Origin: Gordonia asplenii
GTDB taxonomy: Bacteria; Actinomycetota; Actinomycetes; Mycobacteriales; Mycobacteriaceae
Length of the DNA stretch: 64,000 bases
NCBI RefSeq assembly: GCF_012933505.1
Contig: NZ_JABBNB010000007.1
Location: forward strand, 124,001 to 188,000
Direction of reading: 5' to 3'
The notes under the pieces are model-generated. The model had not been told where the DNA came from. It saw nothing but the letters and a program-made list of their open reading frames with translations, and did not search any database. Within the stretch, counting starts at the first letter, position 1, and the number at the start of each line of letters is the position of its first letter. Made by a program: the position numbers and the translations under genes. Positions 54,377 through 63,492 of this stretch are shown piece by piece.

Positions 54377-55813
54377 TCAGGCGAGATCGGCAGGGGCGGA
54401 GAGCTTTCCGCGTACCGCGGTGGCGGCGGCAACGGCCGGTGAGACCAGGTGGGTACGGCCGCCCTTGCCCTGGCGTCCCTCGAAGTTGCGGTTCGAGGTC
54501 GACGCACAGCGGTCGCCGGGGTTGAGCTGGTCGGGGTTCATGCCCAGGCACATCGAGCAACCGGCCAGTCGCCATTCGGCGCCGGCGGCGGTGAAGATGT
54601 CGCCGAGCCCCTCGGTCTCCGCCTGCGCGCGCACCCGCATCGACCCGGGCACGATCATCATTCGCACCCCGTCGGAAACCTTGCGGCCCTTGAGAACATC
54701 GGCCACGACCCGCAGGTCTTCGATGCGGCCGTTGGTGCACGACCCGACGAACACGGTGTTGACCTCGACGTCGCGCAGCGGCGTGCCCGGCGTCAAATCC
54801 ATGTACTCCAACGCCTTCCGCGCGGCCAGCGCGTCGGTCTCGTCAGCGATCGCGGCGGGGTCGGGTACCGCCGAGCCCAGCGGAGCGCCCTGCCCCGGGT
54901 TGGTACCCCAGGTGACGAACGGGGTGAGTGACGCGGCGTCGATGTGCACCTCGGCATCGAAGACGGCGCCGTCATCGGTCCGCAGGCTGTCCCAGTAGGC
55001 CACCGCGGCATCCCATTCGGCCCCCTGCGGCGCGTGCGGCCGGTCTTTGAGGAATTCATAGGTTATAGCGTCGGGCGCGATCATGCCTGCGCGTGCACCC
55101 GCTTCAATAGACATGTTGCACATGGTCATTCGGGCCTCCATCGACAGCTTCTCAATGGCCGGGCCGCGGTATTCCAGCACGTAGCCCTGTCCGCCGCCGG
55201 TACCGATCTGCGCGATCACCGCCAGGATGAGGTCCTTGCTGGAGACCCCAGGCGGCAGTTCGCCGTCGACGTTGATGGCCATGGTCTTGAAGGGGCGAAG
55301 CGAAAGCGTCTGTGTCGCAAGGACATGCTCCACCTCCGAGGTGCCGATGCCCATCGCCAGCGCGCCGAACGCGCCGTGCGTCGAGGTGTGGCTGTCGCCG
55401 CACACCACCGTCATGCCGGGCTGGGTGAGTCCGAGCTGCGGCCCGACGACGTGCACGATGCCCTGGTCGGCGTCGCCCATCGGATACAGCCGCACGCCGA
55501 ATTCCTCACAGTTGCGCCGCAGGGTCTCCACCTGGGTGCGCGAGGTCAGGTCGGCGATCGGCTTGTCGATGTCGATCGTCGGGACGTTGTGATCCTCAGT
55601 GGCGATGGTCAGATCGGTGCGCCGCACCGGTCGACCGGCCAACCGCAGACCCTCGAACGCCTGCGGACTGGTGACCTCGTGGACGAGGTGCAGGTCGATG
55701 TAGATCAGGTCGGGGTTGCGCGCACCGGAGGCGTCGGCCTCGCCGGGCACGACGACGTGGTCGTCCCACACCTTCTCGGCGAGGGTGCGGGGTCGGCTGG
55801 AGCTGTTACTCAT
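54377..55813 (-). CDS. leuC: 3-isopropylmalate dehydratase large subunit
   Basis: 478 residues from the ATG at 55813; a GTG at 55825 is also possible. The three [4Fe-4S] cysteines are in [12 protein letters not shown] and [13 protein letters not shown], and the start ([12 protein letters not shown]) and [13 protein letters not shown] match the family. It forms the enzyme with LeuD. Divergent from an IclR-family regulator across 117 bp. Orthologue position: Rv2988c. Confidence 0.97.
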   Translation of the reverse strand: MSNSSSRPRTLAEKVWDDHVVVPGEADASGARNPDLIYIDLHLVHEVTSPQAFEGLRLAGRPVRRTDLTIATEDHNVPTIDIDKPIADLTSRTQVETLRRNCEEFGVRLYPMGDADQGIVHVVGPQLGLTQPGMTVVCGDSHTSTHGAFGALAMGIGTSEVEHVLATQTLSLRPFKTMAINVDGELPPGVSSKDLILAVIAQIGTGGGQGYVLEYRGPAIEKLSMEARMTMCNMSIEAGARAGMIAPDAITYEFLKDRPHAPQGAEWDAAVAYWDSLRTDDGAVFDAEVHIDAASLTPFVTWGTNPGQGAPLGSAVPDPAAIADETDALAARKALEYMDLTPGTPLRDVEVNTVFVGSCTNGRIEDLRVVADVLKGRKVSDGVRMMIVPGSMRVRAQAETEGLGDIFTAAGAEWRLAGCSMCLGMNPDQLNPGDRCASTSNRNFEGRQGKGGRTHLVSPAVAAATAVRGKLSAPADLA

Positions 55814-55894
55814 GAAGAAACGCACCTTGATAGTTCGGCAATCGGGTCACCGACACGAGCGGGCTGATGTCCGGCGGGATACCGCTATTCGGTC

Positions 55895-55931
55895 TTGGCA
55901 TCTCACTATGTGGACAGCTAGTATCGGTCTA
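55895..55931 (+). promoter_or_regulatory. Leaderless iclR promoter with operator in the spacer
   Basis: TTGGCA (55895-55900) and TAGTAT (55919-55924) are 18 bp apart, and the -10 ends 6 nt before the ATG at 55931, so the message is probably leaderless. The spacer, TCTCACTATGTGGACAGC, has a CACTATGTG dyad core, and GTATC...GATAC (55921-55939) spans the start codon; both could bind the regulator and affect leuC too. Confidence 0.5.
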
Positions 55932-56662
55932 TGGGATACAATACCGCATCGGCGCCGGTCAGCGGAATCGGCGTTTTGGATAAATCGATGGCCGTCGTTC
56001 GGGCCGTCGCGGATGCGCCGCGCAATCTCACCGAACTGTGCGAGGCCACCGAACTGCCCCGCGCGACCGCGCATCGCCTCGCCATCGGACTGGAGACGCA
56101 CCGGATGCTGGCCCGCGACGCGGGCGGCCGGTGGATACCCGGTCCGGCGCTGGCCGAACTGTCGGCGTCGGCGACCGATCCCGTTACCGAGGCCGCGCTG
56201 ATGGTGCTGCCGCGCCTGCGCGACATCACCGGCGAATCCGTGCAGGTGTATCGCCGGGAAGGCGCCGAGCGGGTGTGCGTCGCCGCGATGGAACCGGCGA
56301 CCGGTCTGCGCGACACCGTGCCCGTCGGCAGTCGACTGCCGATGAACGCCGGTTCGGCCGCCAAGGTCCTGCTCGCGTGGGCGGAGACGTCGACTCAACG
56401 AGCGCTGCTGCCCGACAGCACCTTCGGCGAGCGCGCCCTCGTCGAGATCCGGCGTCGCGGATGGGCGCAGAGCGCCGGTGAGCGGGCAGCGGGTGTCGCG
56501 AGCGTGTCGGCCCCGGTCCGCGACGCGGACGGCGAGGTGGTGGCCGCGATCTCGGTGTCCGGGCCTATCGACCGGATCGGCCGACGCCCCGGCGCCCGGT
56601 GGGCGGCCGACCTCGTGGCGGCGGCGGACGCCATTCACAAGAGGCTCTCGTCGCCGCATTGA
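55931..56662 (+). CDS. IclR-family regulator of leucine genes
   Basis: 243 residues. N-terminal winged helix (GVLDKSMAVVRAVADAPRNL, TELPRATAHRLAIGLETHR) and IclR effector domain (MNAGSAAKVLLAWAE, GERAAGVASVSAPV). Orthologues next to leuC (Rv2989; LtbR in corynebacteria, NdgR in Streptomyces) control leucine genes. No ribosome site; probably leaderless. It probably represses leuCD and itself. The PPOX gene follows after 22 bp on the same strand. Confidence 0.93.
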   Translation: MGYNTASAPVSGIGVLDKSMAVVRAVADAPRNLTELCEATELPRATAHRLAIGLETHRMLARDAGGRWIPGPALAELSASATDPVTEAALMVLPRLRDITGESVQVYRREGAERVCVAAMEPATGLRDTVPVGSRLPMNAGSAAKVLLAWAETSTQRALLPDSTFGERALVEIRRRGWAQSAGERAAGVASVSAPVRDADGEVVAAISVSGPIDRIGRRPGARWAADLVAAADAIHKRLSSPH

Positions 56663-56684
56663 CCCGCGCCGGTAATGTGCGGCT

Positions 56685-57182
56685 ATGGGAGCAAATCAAC
56701 GCAATCAGATCGTCATGTCCGACGACGAGATCACCGAATTCCTCACGCGCAGCCGCACCGCGACACTCGCGACGACCGGACTCACCGGACGAATCCATCT
56801 CGTCGCGATGTGGTACGGCCTCATCGACGGCGAATTGTGGTTCGAGACAAAGGCGAAGTCGCAGAAAGCGGTCAATCTGCGTCGCAATCCGCAGGTGTCG
56901 GTGAGCGTCGAAGACGGCCTCACCTACGACAAATTGCGCGGCGTCGCGATCGAGGGCACGGCCGAGATCTACGACGACCCCGACACCTGCCTGCGCGCGG
57001 GCATCAGCGTGTGGGAACGCTACAACGGGCCCTACAGCGACGATCTCAAGCCCGCCGTCGAGCAGATGATGAACAAGCGCGTCGCTGTTCGCGTTGTGCC
57101 GCAACGGGTTCGGTCGTGGGATCATCGCAAACTGGGCCTGCCGGAACTGCCGCTCGCCGGATCCACGGCGCAGTACCTGTGA
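56685..57182 (+). CDS. PPOX-class, probably F420-dependent, flavin-fold protein
   Basis: 165 residues. Split beta-barrel of the pyridoxamine-phosphate-oxidase-like superfamily: FLTRSRTATLATTGLTGRIH, MWYGLIDGELWFETKAKSQK and NLRRNPQVSVSVEDG. Rv2991, the positional orthologue, belongs to the F420-binding part of the family. It may reduce a small substrate with F420H2; fbiD in the same window shows that F420 can be made. A strong terminator follows. Confidence 0.85.
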   Translation: MGANQRNQIVMSDDEITEFLTRSRTATLATTGLTGRIHLVAMWYGLIDGELWFETKAKSQKAVNLRRNPQVSVSVEDGLTYDKLRGVAIEGTAEIYDDPDTCLRAGISVWERYNGPYSDDLKPAVEQMMNKRVAVRVVPQRVRSWDHRKLGLPELPLAGSTAQYL

Positions 57183-57221
57183 GACTCACGGCTCGCTGAG
57201 TTCGACCGACTCGGAAATGAG

Positions 57222-57255
57222 AAAGGTCCCTCCCGAAATCTCGGGAGGGACCTTT
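57222..57255. terminator. Bidirectional rho-independent terminator
   Basis: AAAGGTCCCTCCCGA (57222-57236) and TCGGGAGGGACCTTT (57241-57255) form a perfect 15-bp stem with a 4-nt loop (AATC), flanked by A and T runs. It ends the PPOX transcript on plus and the tRNA-Glu transcript on minus. Confidence 0.9.
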
Positions 57256-57261
57256 TCGTTG

Positions 57262-57334
57262 TAGCCCCGACGGGATTCGAACCCGCGCTACCGCCTTGAG
57301 AGGGCGGCGTCCTAGGCCGCTAGACGACGGGGCC
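57262..57334 (-). tRNA. tRNA-Glu (CTC)
   Basis: 73 nt, cloverleaf intact: acceptor GGCCCCG/CGGGGCT with a G-T first pair, anticodon loop CTCTCAA giving CTC, T-arm GGGTTCGAATCCC, and A73. The 3' CCA is not encoded. It lies beside tRNA-Gln and downstream of gltX, as in M. tuberculosis. Confidence 0.97.
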
Positions 57335-57389
57335 AAGGAACTTCCTTTTGCTCGCACTACCTTACGGCATCGCAAACAACTGGTGTTCG

Positions 57390-57461
57390 CTGGGGTACCA
57401 GGACTCGAACCTAGAATGGCGGTACCAGAAACCGCTGTGTTGCCAATTACACCATACCCCA
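57390..57461 (-). tRNA. tRNA-Gln (CTG)
   Basis: 72 nt: acceptor TGGGGTA/TACCCCA, anticodon loop TTCTGGT giving CTG, T-arm with GGTTCGAGTCC, and G73. No 3' CCA encoded. In actinobacteria this tRNA is first charged with Glu by GltX and then amidated by GatCAB; gltX lies 369 bp upstream. Confidence 0.97.
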
Positions 57462-57621
57462 TGGGATAACCCCTTCTCGGTCGTCAGTTCGCGTTCCTGA
57501 CGCCCTCGATTGGGCCGAGAAAGAGGTTATCACCACCACCGGGTAAAAGCACAAACGTTGAGGTCAGGCTATATTTTCGGTCGATTTCTTCGGGTGGGGT
57601 TGCTGCGACGCTCCCTCCGCC

Positions 57622-57802
57622 GGTTGAGCCGACAGGAGCGCCAGCGACGAGCGAGTCGAAACCACGGTGACACAGCCGATTTCGCGCATCGCGCCGGTCT
57701 TCGCATCGTCGTGGATTCTCGGCGTCAGTTGCGTGGTTTCGACTCGCTACGCTCGCTCAACCAACGGGGAAGGCGGTTTCGACTCGCTACGCTCGCTCAA
57801 CC
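57622..57802. repeat. GGTTGAG/CGAAACC element plus an extra right half
   Basis: The element 57622-57762 begins GGTTGAGCCGACAGGAGCG and ends GGTTTCGACTCGCTACGC...GCTCAACC; a second right end follows at 57775-57802. Its core differs from those at 20.3 and 47.6 kb. It fills most of the 369-bp gap between tRNA-Gln and gltX; no gene seen there. Confidence 0.75.
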
Positions 57803-57830
57803 AGCGGCGGGCAGCCGTCCCCGCACAGCG

Positions 57831-59306
57831 TCAGGCCTGGGCGGCCACCTCTGCGGCGGAACGCAGACGGGCCAGGCTGCGCTCGCGGCCGAGCAGTTCC
57901 ATCGACTCGAACAACGGCGGCGAGACCTGCGATCCGGTAACGCCGACGCGCACCGGTCCGAAGGCCTTGCGCGGCTTGAGTTCCAGACCGTCGATCAGCG
58001 CGGTCTTGAGCGCCTCCTCGATGGCCGGCGTGGTCCAGTCGGCAACGGCGTCGAGCGCGGCGACGGTCGCGTCGAGCACCGGCTTGGCGTCGGCCCCGAG
58101 ATTCTTGGCGGCGGCCTTCTCGTCGACGACGAAGTCGGCGTCGTCGACGAAGAGGAACGAAACGAGCCCCCAGGCGTCGTCGAGTACCTGGATTCGGGTC
58201 TGCACCAGGTCGGCCAGCGTGGTGAACATCGCGTCGTCGAGCGGCTCGCTGAGGTACCCGCGATCGAAGAAGAACTTCTTGAGCCGGGCGGTGAAGTCGT
58301 CGAGTTCGAGTCGCCGGATGTGCTCGGCGTTGATCGCGTCGGCCTTCTTCTGGTCGAAGCGCGCGGGATTCGAATTCACTTGCCGCACATCGAAAGCCGC
58401 GACCATCTCGTCGATCGAGAAGATGTCGTTGTCGCCGCCGATGCCCCAGCCGAGCAGTGCCAGGTAGTTGAGCAGACCCTCCGGAATGAACCCGCGGTCG
58501 CGGTGGTGGAACAGGTTGGACTGCGGGTCACGCTTGGAGAGCTTCTTATTGCCCTCCCCCATCACGAACGGCAGGTGGGCGAACTCAGGCACGGACTCGG
58601 CGACGCCGATGCGGATCAGCGCCTGATAGAGCGCGATCTGTCGCGGGGTCGACGAGAGGAGGTCCTCGCCGCGCAACACGTGTGTGATTTTCATCATGGC
58701 GTCGTCGACCGGATTGACCAGCGTGTAGAGCGGATCGCCCGAGGCACGCGTCAGCGCGTAGTCGGGCACGGTGCCCGCCTTGGCGGTGATGGTGCCGCGG
58801 ACGAGGTCGTCCCAGACGATGTCCTGGGCCGGCATACGAAGGCGCACAACGGGTTTGCGACCCTCGGCCAGATATGCGGCTCGCTGCTCGGCGGTGAGGT
58901 CGCGGTCGAAGTTGTCATAGCCCAGTTTCGGATCGCGGCCGGCTGCCTTGTGCCGGGCTTCGACCTCCTCCGGAGTGGAGAACGCCTCATACGCCTCGCC
59001 CGCCTCAAGGAGCTTAGCCACGACGTCGCGGTGGATGTCGCGTCGCTGCGACTGCCGGTAGGGCCCGTACGGTCCGCCGACCTCGGGCCCCTCGTCCCAA
59101 TTCAGGCCGAGCCAGCGCAGGGCGTCGAGGATCGCCTGGTAGGACTCCTCGCTGTCGCGAGCGGCGTCGGTGTCCTCGATGCGGAAGACGAAGGTGCCTC
59201 CGGTGTGACGGGCCTGCGCGAAGTTGAACAGTGCGGTGCGGACGAGGCCGACGTGCGGGGTGCCGGTCGGTGATGGGCAGAAACGGACGCGTACTGCAGA
59301 AGTCAT
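57831..59306 (-). CDS. gltX: Glutamyl-tRNA synthetase
   Basis: 491 residues. Class I signatures: HIGH-type [11 protein letters not shown] (residues 11-21) and KMSKS-type KLSKRD. It charges tRNA-Glu and, in bacteria without GlnRS such as mycobacteria, also tRNA-Gln. The tRNA-Glu and tRNA-Gln genes lie just downstream on the same strand, supporting that role. Orthologue position: Rv2992c. Confidence 0.97.
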   Translation of the reverse strand: MTSAVRVRFCPSPTGTPHVGLVRTALFNFAQARHTGGTFVFRIEDTDAARDSEESYQAILDALRWLGLNWDEGPEVGGPYGPYRQSQRRDIHRDVVAKLLEAGEAYEAFSTPEEVEARHKAAGRDPKLGYDNFDRDLTAEQRAAYLAEGRKPVVRLRMPAQDIVWDDLVRGTITAKAGTVPDYALTRASGDPLYTLVNPVDDAMMKITHVLRGEDLLSSTPRQIALYQALIRIGVAESVPEFAHLPFVMGEGNKKLSKRDPQSNLFHHRDRGFIPEGLLNYLALLGWGIGGDNDIFSIDEMVAAFDVRQVNSNPARFDQKKADAINAEHIRRLELDDFTARLKKFFFDRGYLSEPLDDAMFTTLADLVQTRIQVLDDAWGLVSFLFVDDADFVVDEKAAAKNLGADAKPVLDATVAALDAVADWTTPAIEEALKTALIDGLELKPRKAFGPVRVGVTGSQVSPPLFESMELLGRERSLARLRSAAEVAAQA

Positions 59307-59343
59307 GGGGTAAACGGTAGCCGCGCGTGCACGACAAACTCAA

Positions 59344-59405
59344 AATCCCCCCGAACTCGGACAATCCACCGTCACGAGGGGGAATTATCCGAGTTCAGCG
59401 GGATT
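59344..59405. repeat. Large intergenic hairpin
   Basis: Arms 59344-59365 and 59384-59405 (AATCCC...GAACTCGGA(C/T)AAT) match at 19 of 22 positions, with an 18-nt loop. It lies between the alpha/beta hydrolase stop and the gltX start, and could end the FAH-hydrolase transcript. Similar in design to the hairpins at 62.4 and 63.5 kb but different in sequence. Confidence 0.6.
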
Positions 59406-59426
59406 TGTGCGAGACGGACGGACTTC

Positions 59427-60269
59427 TTAGGTCACGCTCGCGAGGTAGTCGAGCAGCAGCTTGTTCACCGCCGCCGGCTGCTCCAGATACCCGAAGTGTC
59501 CGGCCTTCTCCACCTGTTCGTATTTCGCGCCGGGAATGGCGTCGGCGACCTCGCGTGCGAGATGTACCGGCAGCGTGCGGTCGTCGGCGAACCCGATCAC
59601 GAGCGCGGGCGTGGAGATCGCCCGATAGGCGTCGAGACGATTGGGTTCAGCGTTGTGGAGCTCGAATTGCGCGCGCACGCCAGGCGTCACGGTCTGCGGC
59701 GAGTAGCCGATGATGTCGAGCCAGTCGCGCGCGGAGCGGTCGTCGGCGAGCGTGTGCGGCGAGAGGTTGAGGTGCGCGGTGATCGCCGCCTCGTACTCCT
59801 TGGGCAGTGTGATCTTGTTGTCGTAGAGCGCCCGCTCACCCACCGAAATCGCTTCCTGCAGCGGCGTCGTACGGCCGTAGGTCGCGATCATCACGGCCGC
59901 CTTCACCACATCCGGGCGCGCGAGCGCGAGTTCCTGGGTGATCCGCGCACCGAGCGACGTCCCGACGACGACGGCGGGTCCGCCACCGACGTGTTCGATG
60001 AGTGCCGCGGTGTCGGCGACCATGTCGTCGAGGGTGAAACCGTCGGCGCACTCCGACGTCGGGGCGATGCCGCGGTTGTCGAAAGTGACGACGCGGTAAC
60101 CGGCCCGTACGAGCGCCGGTTGCTGATTGGCCTTCCACACGCGGCCGGGGCTGCCGGTGCCCATCACCATCACGACGAGCTGACCGGTGCCGCCGGAGTC
60201 CTCGTAGGAGATCTCGATGCCGTTGAGGCGGGCGGTCTTCGGGAGATTTCTCACCGCATGTCGACTCAT
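59427..60269 (-). CDS. Alpha/beta hydrolase
   Basis: 280 residues from the ATG at 60269. Nucleophile elbow VVGTSLGAR (Ser), strand VVTFDNRGIAPT, acid in VIGFADDRTLPV, and histidine in VEKAGHFGYLEQP complete the triad; the overall pattern resembles 3-oxoadipate enol-lactonase-like hydrolases. It overlaps the FAH-family gene by 4 bp (ATGA), so the two are co-translated and may act on the same ring-cleavage or keto-acid pathway; the substrate is unknown. Absent at this place in M. tuberculosis. Confidence 0.88.
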   Translation of the reverse strand: MSRHAVRNLPKTARLNGIEISYEDSGGTGQLVVMVMGTGSPGRVWKANQQPALVRAGYRVVTFDNRGIAPTSECADGFTLDDMVADTAALIEHVGGGPAVVVGTSLGARITQELALARPDVVKAAVMIATYGRTTPLQEAISVGERALYDNKITLPKEYEAAITAHLNLSPHTLADDRSARDWLDIIGYSPQTVTPGVRAQFELHNAEPNRLDAYRAISTPALVIGFADDRTLPVHLAREVADAIPGAKYEQVEKAGHFGYLEQPAAVNKLLLDYLASVT

Positions 60270-61060
60270 TGCTTGTCCACCACCGGATTGCTCAGTGTCC
60301 CAATACCTTCCACGGTGACCGACACCCGCTGACCGGCCGTCATCGGCCCAACGCCCGACGGCGTGCCGGTGAGGATGACGTCGCCCGGCAACAGCGTCAT
60401 CACGGCGGAGATCCATTCGACGACGGCCCCGACGTCGTGCAGCATCAGCGAGGTGCGCGACTGCTGTTTGACGACGCCGTCGAGCTCGGTGCGGATCTCG
60501 ACGTCGGAGACGTCGGCGTCGGTGGTGATCCACGGTCCGAGCGGGCAGAACGTGTCGTACCCCTTCGCGCGGGTCCACTGGCCGTCGGCGGCCTGTTGAT
60601 CGCGCGCGGTAACGTCGTTGGCGACGGTGTAGCCCAGGATCACGTCCTTCGCCTGAGCCGCTTTGACGTCCTTGCAGGGGCGGCCGATGACGACGGCGAG
60701 TTCGCCTTCGTAGTCGACTCGCTCCGACGACGGCGGGCGAACGATGGGCACCTCGGGCCCGATGATCGACGTGTTGGGCTTGATGAAGATGACGGGATCG
60801 GCCACCTTGATCGTCGTTCCGTCGGGGGCCACCCCACCCATCTCCTCGATGTGCGCCGCATAGTTCTTGCCGATGCAGATCACCTTGCTCGCCAGGATCG
60901 GCGCGAGCACGCGCACGTCGGCGAGGGGCCAGCTACGGCCGGTGAACGTCGGATTTCCAAAGGGATGCTCGGCGATTTCCCGAACGGTTTCTGCACCTTG
61001 TTCGCCCTCGACGGCGACGAAGGCGACACCGTCGGGGCTCGCTACTCGACCTAAACGCAT
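60266..61060 (-). CDS. Fumarylacetoacetate hydrolase-family protein
   Basis: 264 residues. FAH fold: CIGKNYAAHIEEMG, the metal-binding glutamates in VDYEGELAVVIGR, and the C-terminal LLPGDVILTGTPSGVGPM. Members hydrolyse or decarboxylate beta-dicarbonyl and oxo-acid compounds (5-carboxymethyl-2-hydroxymuconate isomerase/HpaG type). Orthologue position: Rv2993c. Coupled to the downstream alpha/beta hydrolase. Confidence 0.92.
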   Translation of the reverse strand: MRLGRVASPDGVAFVAVEGEQGAETVREIAEHPFGNPTFTGRSWPLADVRVLAPILASKVICIGKNYAAHIEEMGGVAPDGTTIKVADPVIFIKPNTSIIGPEVPIVRPPSSERVDYEGELAVVIGRPCKDVKAAQAKDVILGYTVANDVTARDQQAADGQWTRAKGYDTFCPLGPWITTDADVSDVEIRTELDGVVKQQSRTSLMLHDVGAVVEWISAVMTLLPGDVILTGTPSGVGPMTAGQRVSVTVEGIGTLSNPVVDKQ

Positions 61061-61184
61061 GGCTAGAGCCTATCCCAGATGCCGGGACGCGCATGGACAC
61101 GGGGTCGGCTCGTGTTCTAACATTTGGAATTGTCATCCCAATATTTGAGACTGCCGCGCATGCGGCCCCATCCGGGAGGTGAAC

Positions 61185-62381
61185 GTGACCATCGCTACAG
61201 TTCCCCGCGAGATCGGAACAGCACGACGTTGGAGCATCCTGGGGGCGTCGACGCTCGCCGCGCTGTCGACCGCGTGCGTCGTCAATGGCGGCGCCTTCCT
61301 GATTCCCGAACTGCAGCGCTCGACGGGCATCGGTCTGCCGAGTGCGTCACTGTTGGCGATGATGGCCTCGATCGGGTTGATGATCACGACGATCCCGTGG
61401 GGCGCGGCGCTGGATCGCTACGGAGAGCGCAGCATCCTGCTGCTGTCCCTGGGCGGGACCGTCGCCGCGACGACGGGAACCGTTGTCGCGGCCGCGTTCT
61501 CAGCGCCCACGTGGCTGTTGGGCGCGACTCTGCTGCTCGCCGGCGCGAGCGCGGCGTCGACGAACGGCGCGGGCGGGCGGATCGTCGTCGGCTGGTTTCC
61601 GGCTGCGCAGCGCGGCACCGCGATGGGCATCCGGCAGATGGCGCAGCCGCTGGGCGTCGGGGTCAGCGCGATGACGGTTCCGGTGCTCGCACAGCACGTC
61701 GGGCTGGCCGCGGGCACCGCGGTGTTCCCGATCCTGGCGACGATCGCGCTGGCGGTGACCGCGCTGGTGATCATCGACCCTCCGCATCCCGCGGGCGCCT
61801 CGGCCGCTGCGGCGCCCAACCCGTACCGGCACAGCGACTTTCTGTGGCGGGTGCACGGCGTCAGCGTGCTGCTGGTGATACCGCAGATGGCGTTGTGGAC
61901 GTTCGTGCCGGTGTGGCTGATGGTGGATCGCGGTTGGGCCCCGGCGACGGCGGGCGTGCTGGTGACGGTGACGCAAATCGTTGGGGCGCTTGGCCGTATC
62001 GCCGCGGGACGGTGGTCTGATCAGTGGGGTTCGCGGATGCGGCCGATCCGCATCATCGCCGCGGCGGCAGCGACCGCGACGATCCTGCTGGCCGTGACCG
62101 ACGCCTTCAACTCCCCCGTGGCCATCGCGATCATGGTCGCCGCGTCGATCATCACCGTCGCGGACAACGGTCTCGCATTCACCTCGGTCGCCGAATTCGC
62201 GGGGCCGTCGTGGAGCGGGCGTGCACTGGCTTTCCAGAACACCGCACAGTATCTGGCGGGCTCGGCCGCGGTGCCGCTGATCGCGACGACCATCGACGGC
62301 GTCGGCTACCCGATCGCGTTTGCCGTCACCGCGATCGCGCCGCTGATCGCGTTGCCGTTGGTGCCGAGGGATCCGCGGTAG
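61185..62381 (+). CDS. MFS transporter
   Basis: 398 residues from the GTG at 61185, which has GGGAGGTG upstream; the GTG at 61179 lies inside that site. 12 membrane helices in two halves, with the MFS loop motif GAALDRYGERSILLLS between helices 2 and 3 and AGRWSDQWGSRMRPIR in the second half. Compare Rv2994 at the same position. Substrate unknown. The upstream region has direct repeats of ATTTG(G/A)(A/G)A around 61120-61150 that might be an operator. Confidence 0.9.
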   Translation: MTIATVPREIGTARRWSILGASTLAALSTACVVNGGAFLIPELQRSTGIGLPSASLLAMMASIGLMITTIPWGAALDRYGERSILLLSLGGTVAATTGTVVAAAFSAPTWLLGATLLLAGASAASTNGAGGRIVVGWFPAAQRGTAMGIRQMAQPLGVGVSAMTVPVLAQHVGLAAGTAVFPILATIALAVTALVIIDPPHPAGASAAAAPNPYRHSDFLWRVHGVSVLLVIPQMALWTFVPVWLMVDRGWAPATAGVLVTVTQIVGALGRIAAGRWSDQWGSRMRPIRIIAAAAATATILLAVTDAFNSPVAIAIMVAASIITVADNGLAFTSVAEFAGPSWSGRALAFQNTAQYLAGSAAVPLIATTIDGVGYPIAFAVTAIAPLIALPLVPRDPR

Positions 62382-62392
62382 GTATGTGGCCG

Positions 62393-62461
62393 CAAACCCT
62401 GCACTATCCACCATTTTCAGCCATCAGTGGGTGGTGGGGAAGGCAGATAGTGCAGGGTTTG
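62393..62461. repeat. Hairpin repeat, left of the AbiEi-like gene
   Basis: CAAACCCTGCACTATC (62393-62408) and GATAGTGCAGGGTTTG (62446-62461) are perfect 16-bp inverted arms around a 37-nt loop that can pair further (CCACCA/TGGTGG). It ends 6 bp before the AbiEi-like gene stop and 11 bp after the MFS stop, so it may also end both transcripts. Confidence 0.75.
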
Positions 62462-62467
62462 TAAAGA

Positions 62468-63487
62468 TCACGCGGACCGACGACGCCGGGCGAGCGCCGG
62501 ATTGGGCCGAGACGGCGGCGGGGTGGGAAGCCCGATCGCCCGCATCTGCGCGACGATCCGAGAGACCACCCGACCAGCTTTCAAATCCGCCCACGTCCAG
62601 CGCACCACGATGATCCCGAGGTCCTGCAGTCTGCCTTCTCGCCTCTTTTCGCGCCGGATCACGTCCTGCGCATCCTCCCCAGGCTGCAGATACTTGAGGT
62701 ACTTGCCGAGGCCGTCGAACTCGCCTACCATCGCGATCGCTCCGTTCTCATCGACCCAGTCGTAGTCGGTGCGGGCGATGAACGTCCCAGCGTCGTCGAA
62801 CACCTCATGCTGCAACCGGGGAACGACGAGGCCGCCTTCGATCATCTGCGCACGCCCCCACGATTCGCCTGCGTTCTCCGACAACGGATCGGCAAAGGTC
62901 AACGCCCGCCGGGCGACGCCGACGCCGGTGCGCGGTTGCGCGCCATACGCTTGCATCACGGTTCGGTCGCCCCCGGTGCGCAATGCCGAGTCGAATGCGG
63001 CCAGCGCCGCCGGGAATCCCGACGTCGACGTGCGCGCGACGTCGAACGCGGTGCGTTCGCGACTGGTCACCCACAGACCGTCGACCTGCACGATGTCGTC
63101 CGGCGTCAAGGGGCCCGGATGCACGTGTCGGCGCGTGCGTTTGTATCCGACGTCGGAGGTCGCCGAGGTGAGATGAAGCCGACTGAGATCGGCATCGAGC
63201 ATCGATAGTCCGTGCACGACACCCGCCGACGCGTGACTGACCGCGACAGCAGGAGAGGTGGTCGCCGCCATCACCTCGAATCGATGCTGTGCCTCGGGAG
63301 TCCGCTCGGCGGGGACAGCGTATACACCGGACGCGATCCAGTCGAGGTCTCCCTTAGCTGCTGCCCGTTGAAGTTGCTGGGGACTGAAACCGAGTGACAG
63401 TGCGGTATCGGCGCGGATGTAACCGTCGCCGTCGATCGGAAATGGATGCATGTCTCTTAGACGCAGCACGGCCCCGTTTAGATCCAC
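62468..63487 (-). CDS. AbiEi-like HTH protein with nuclease-like C-terminal domain
   Basis: Up to 339 residues from a GTG at 63487; an ATG at 63451 is an alternative. The N-terminus resembles the AbiEi antitoxin-type winged helix (SLGFSPQQLQRAAAKGDLDW, SGVYAVPAERTPEAQ). The C-terminal part (YDWVDENGAIAMVGEFDGLG, then K and QDLGIIVVRWTWADL) resembles the Vsr/DUF559 PD-(D/E)xK nuclease fold, with E-x-D and a following K as possible catalytic residues. No AbiEii toxin gene is adjacent. It is enclosed by two hairpins with shared arms. Function unknown; defence or phage-related roles are only an inference. Confidence 0.72.
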   Translation of the reverse strand: MDLNGAVLRLRDMHPFPIDGDGYIRADTALSLGFSPQQLQRAAAKGDLDWIASGVYAVPAERTPEAQHRFEVMAATTSPAVAVSHASAGVVHGLSMLDADLSRLHLTSATSDVGYKRTRRHVHPGPLTPDDIVQVDGLWVTSRERTAFDVARTSTSGFPAALAAFDSALRTGGDRTVMQAYGAQPRTGVGVARRALTFADPLSENAGESWGRAQMIEGGLVVPRLQHEVFDDAGTFIARTDYDWVDENGAIAMVGEFDGLGKYLKYLQPGEDAQDVIRREKRREGRLQDLGIIVVRWTWADLKAGRVVSRIVAQMRAIGLPTPPPSRPNPALARRRRSA

Positions 63488-63492
63488 CTGCC

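Noticed and set aside
61110..61160. Defined operator upstream of the MFS gene
   Set aside because: TTTGGAATTG and CAATATTTGAG show some symmetry and repetition, but no clear palindrome or known motif; noted only as possible.
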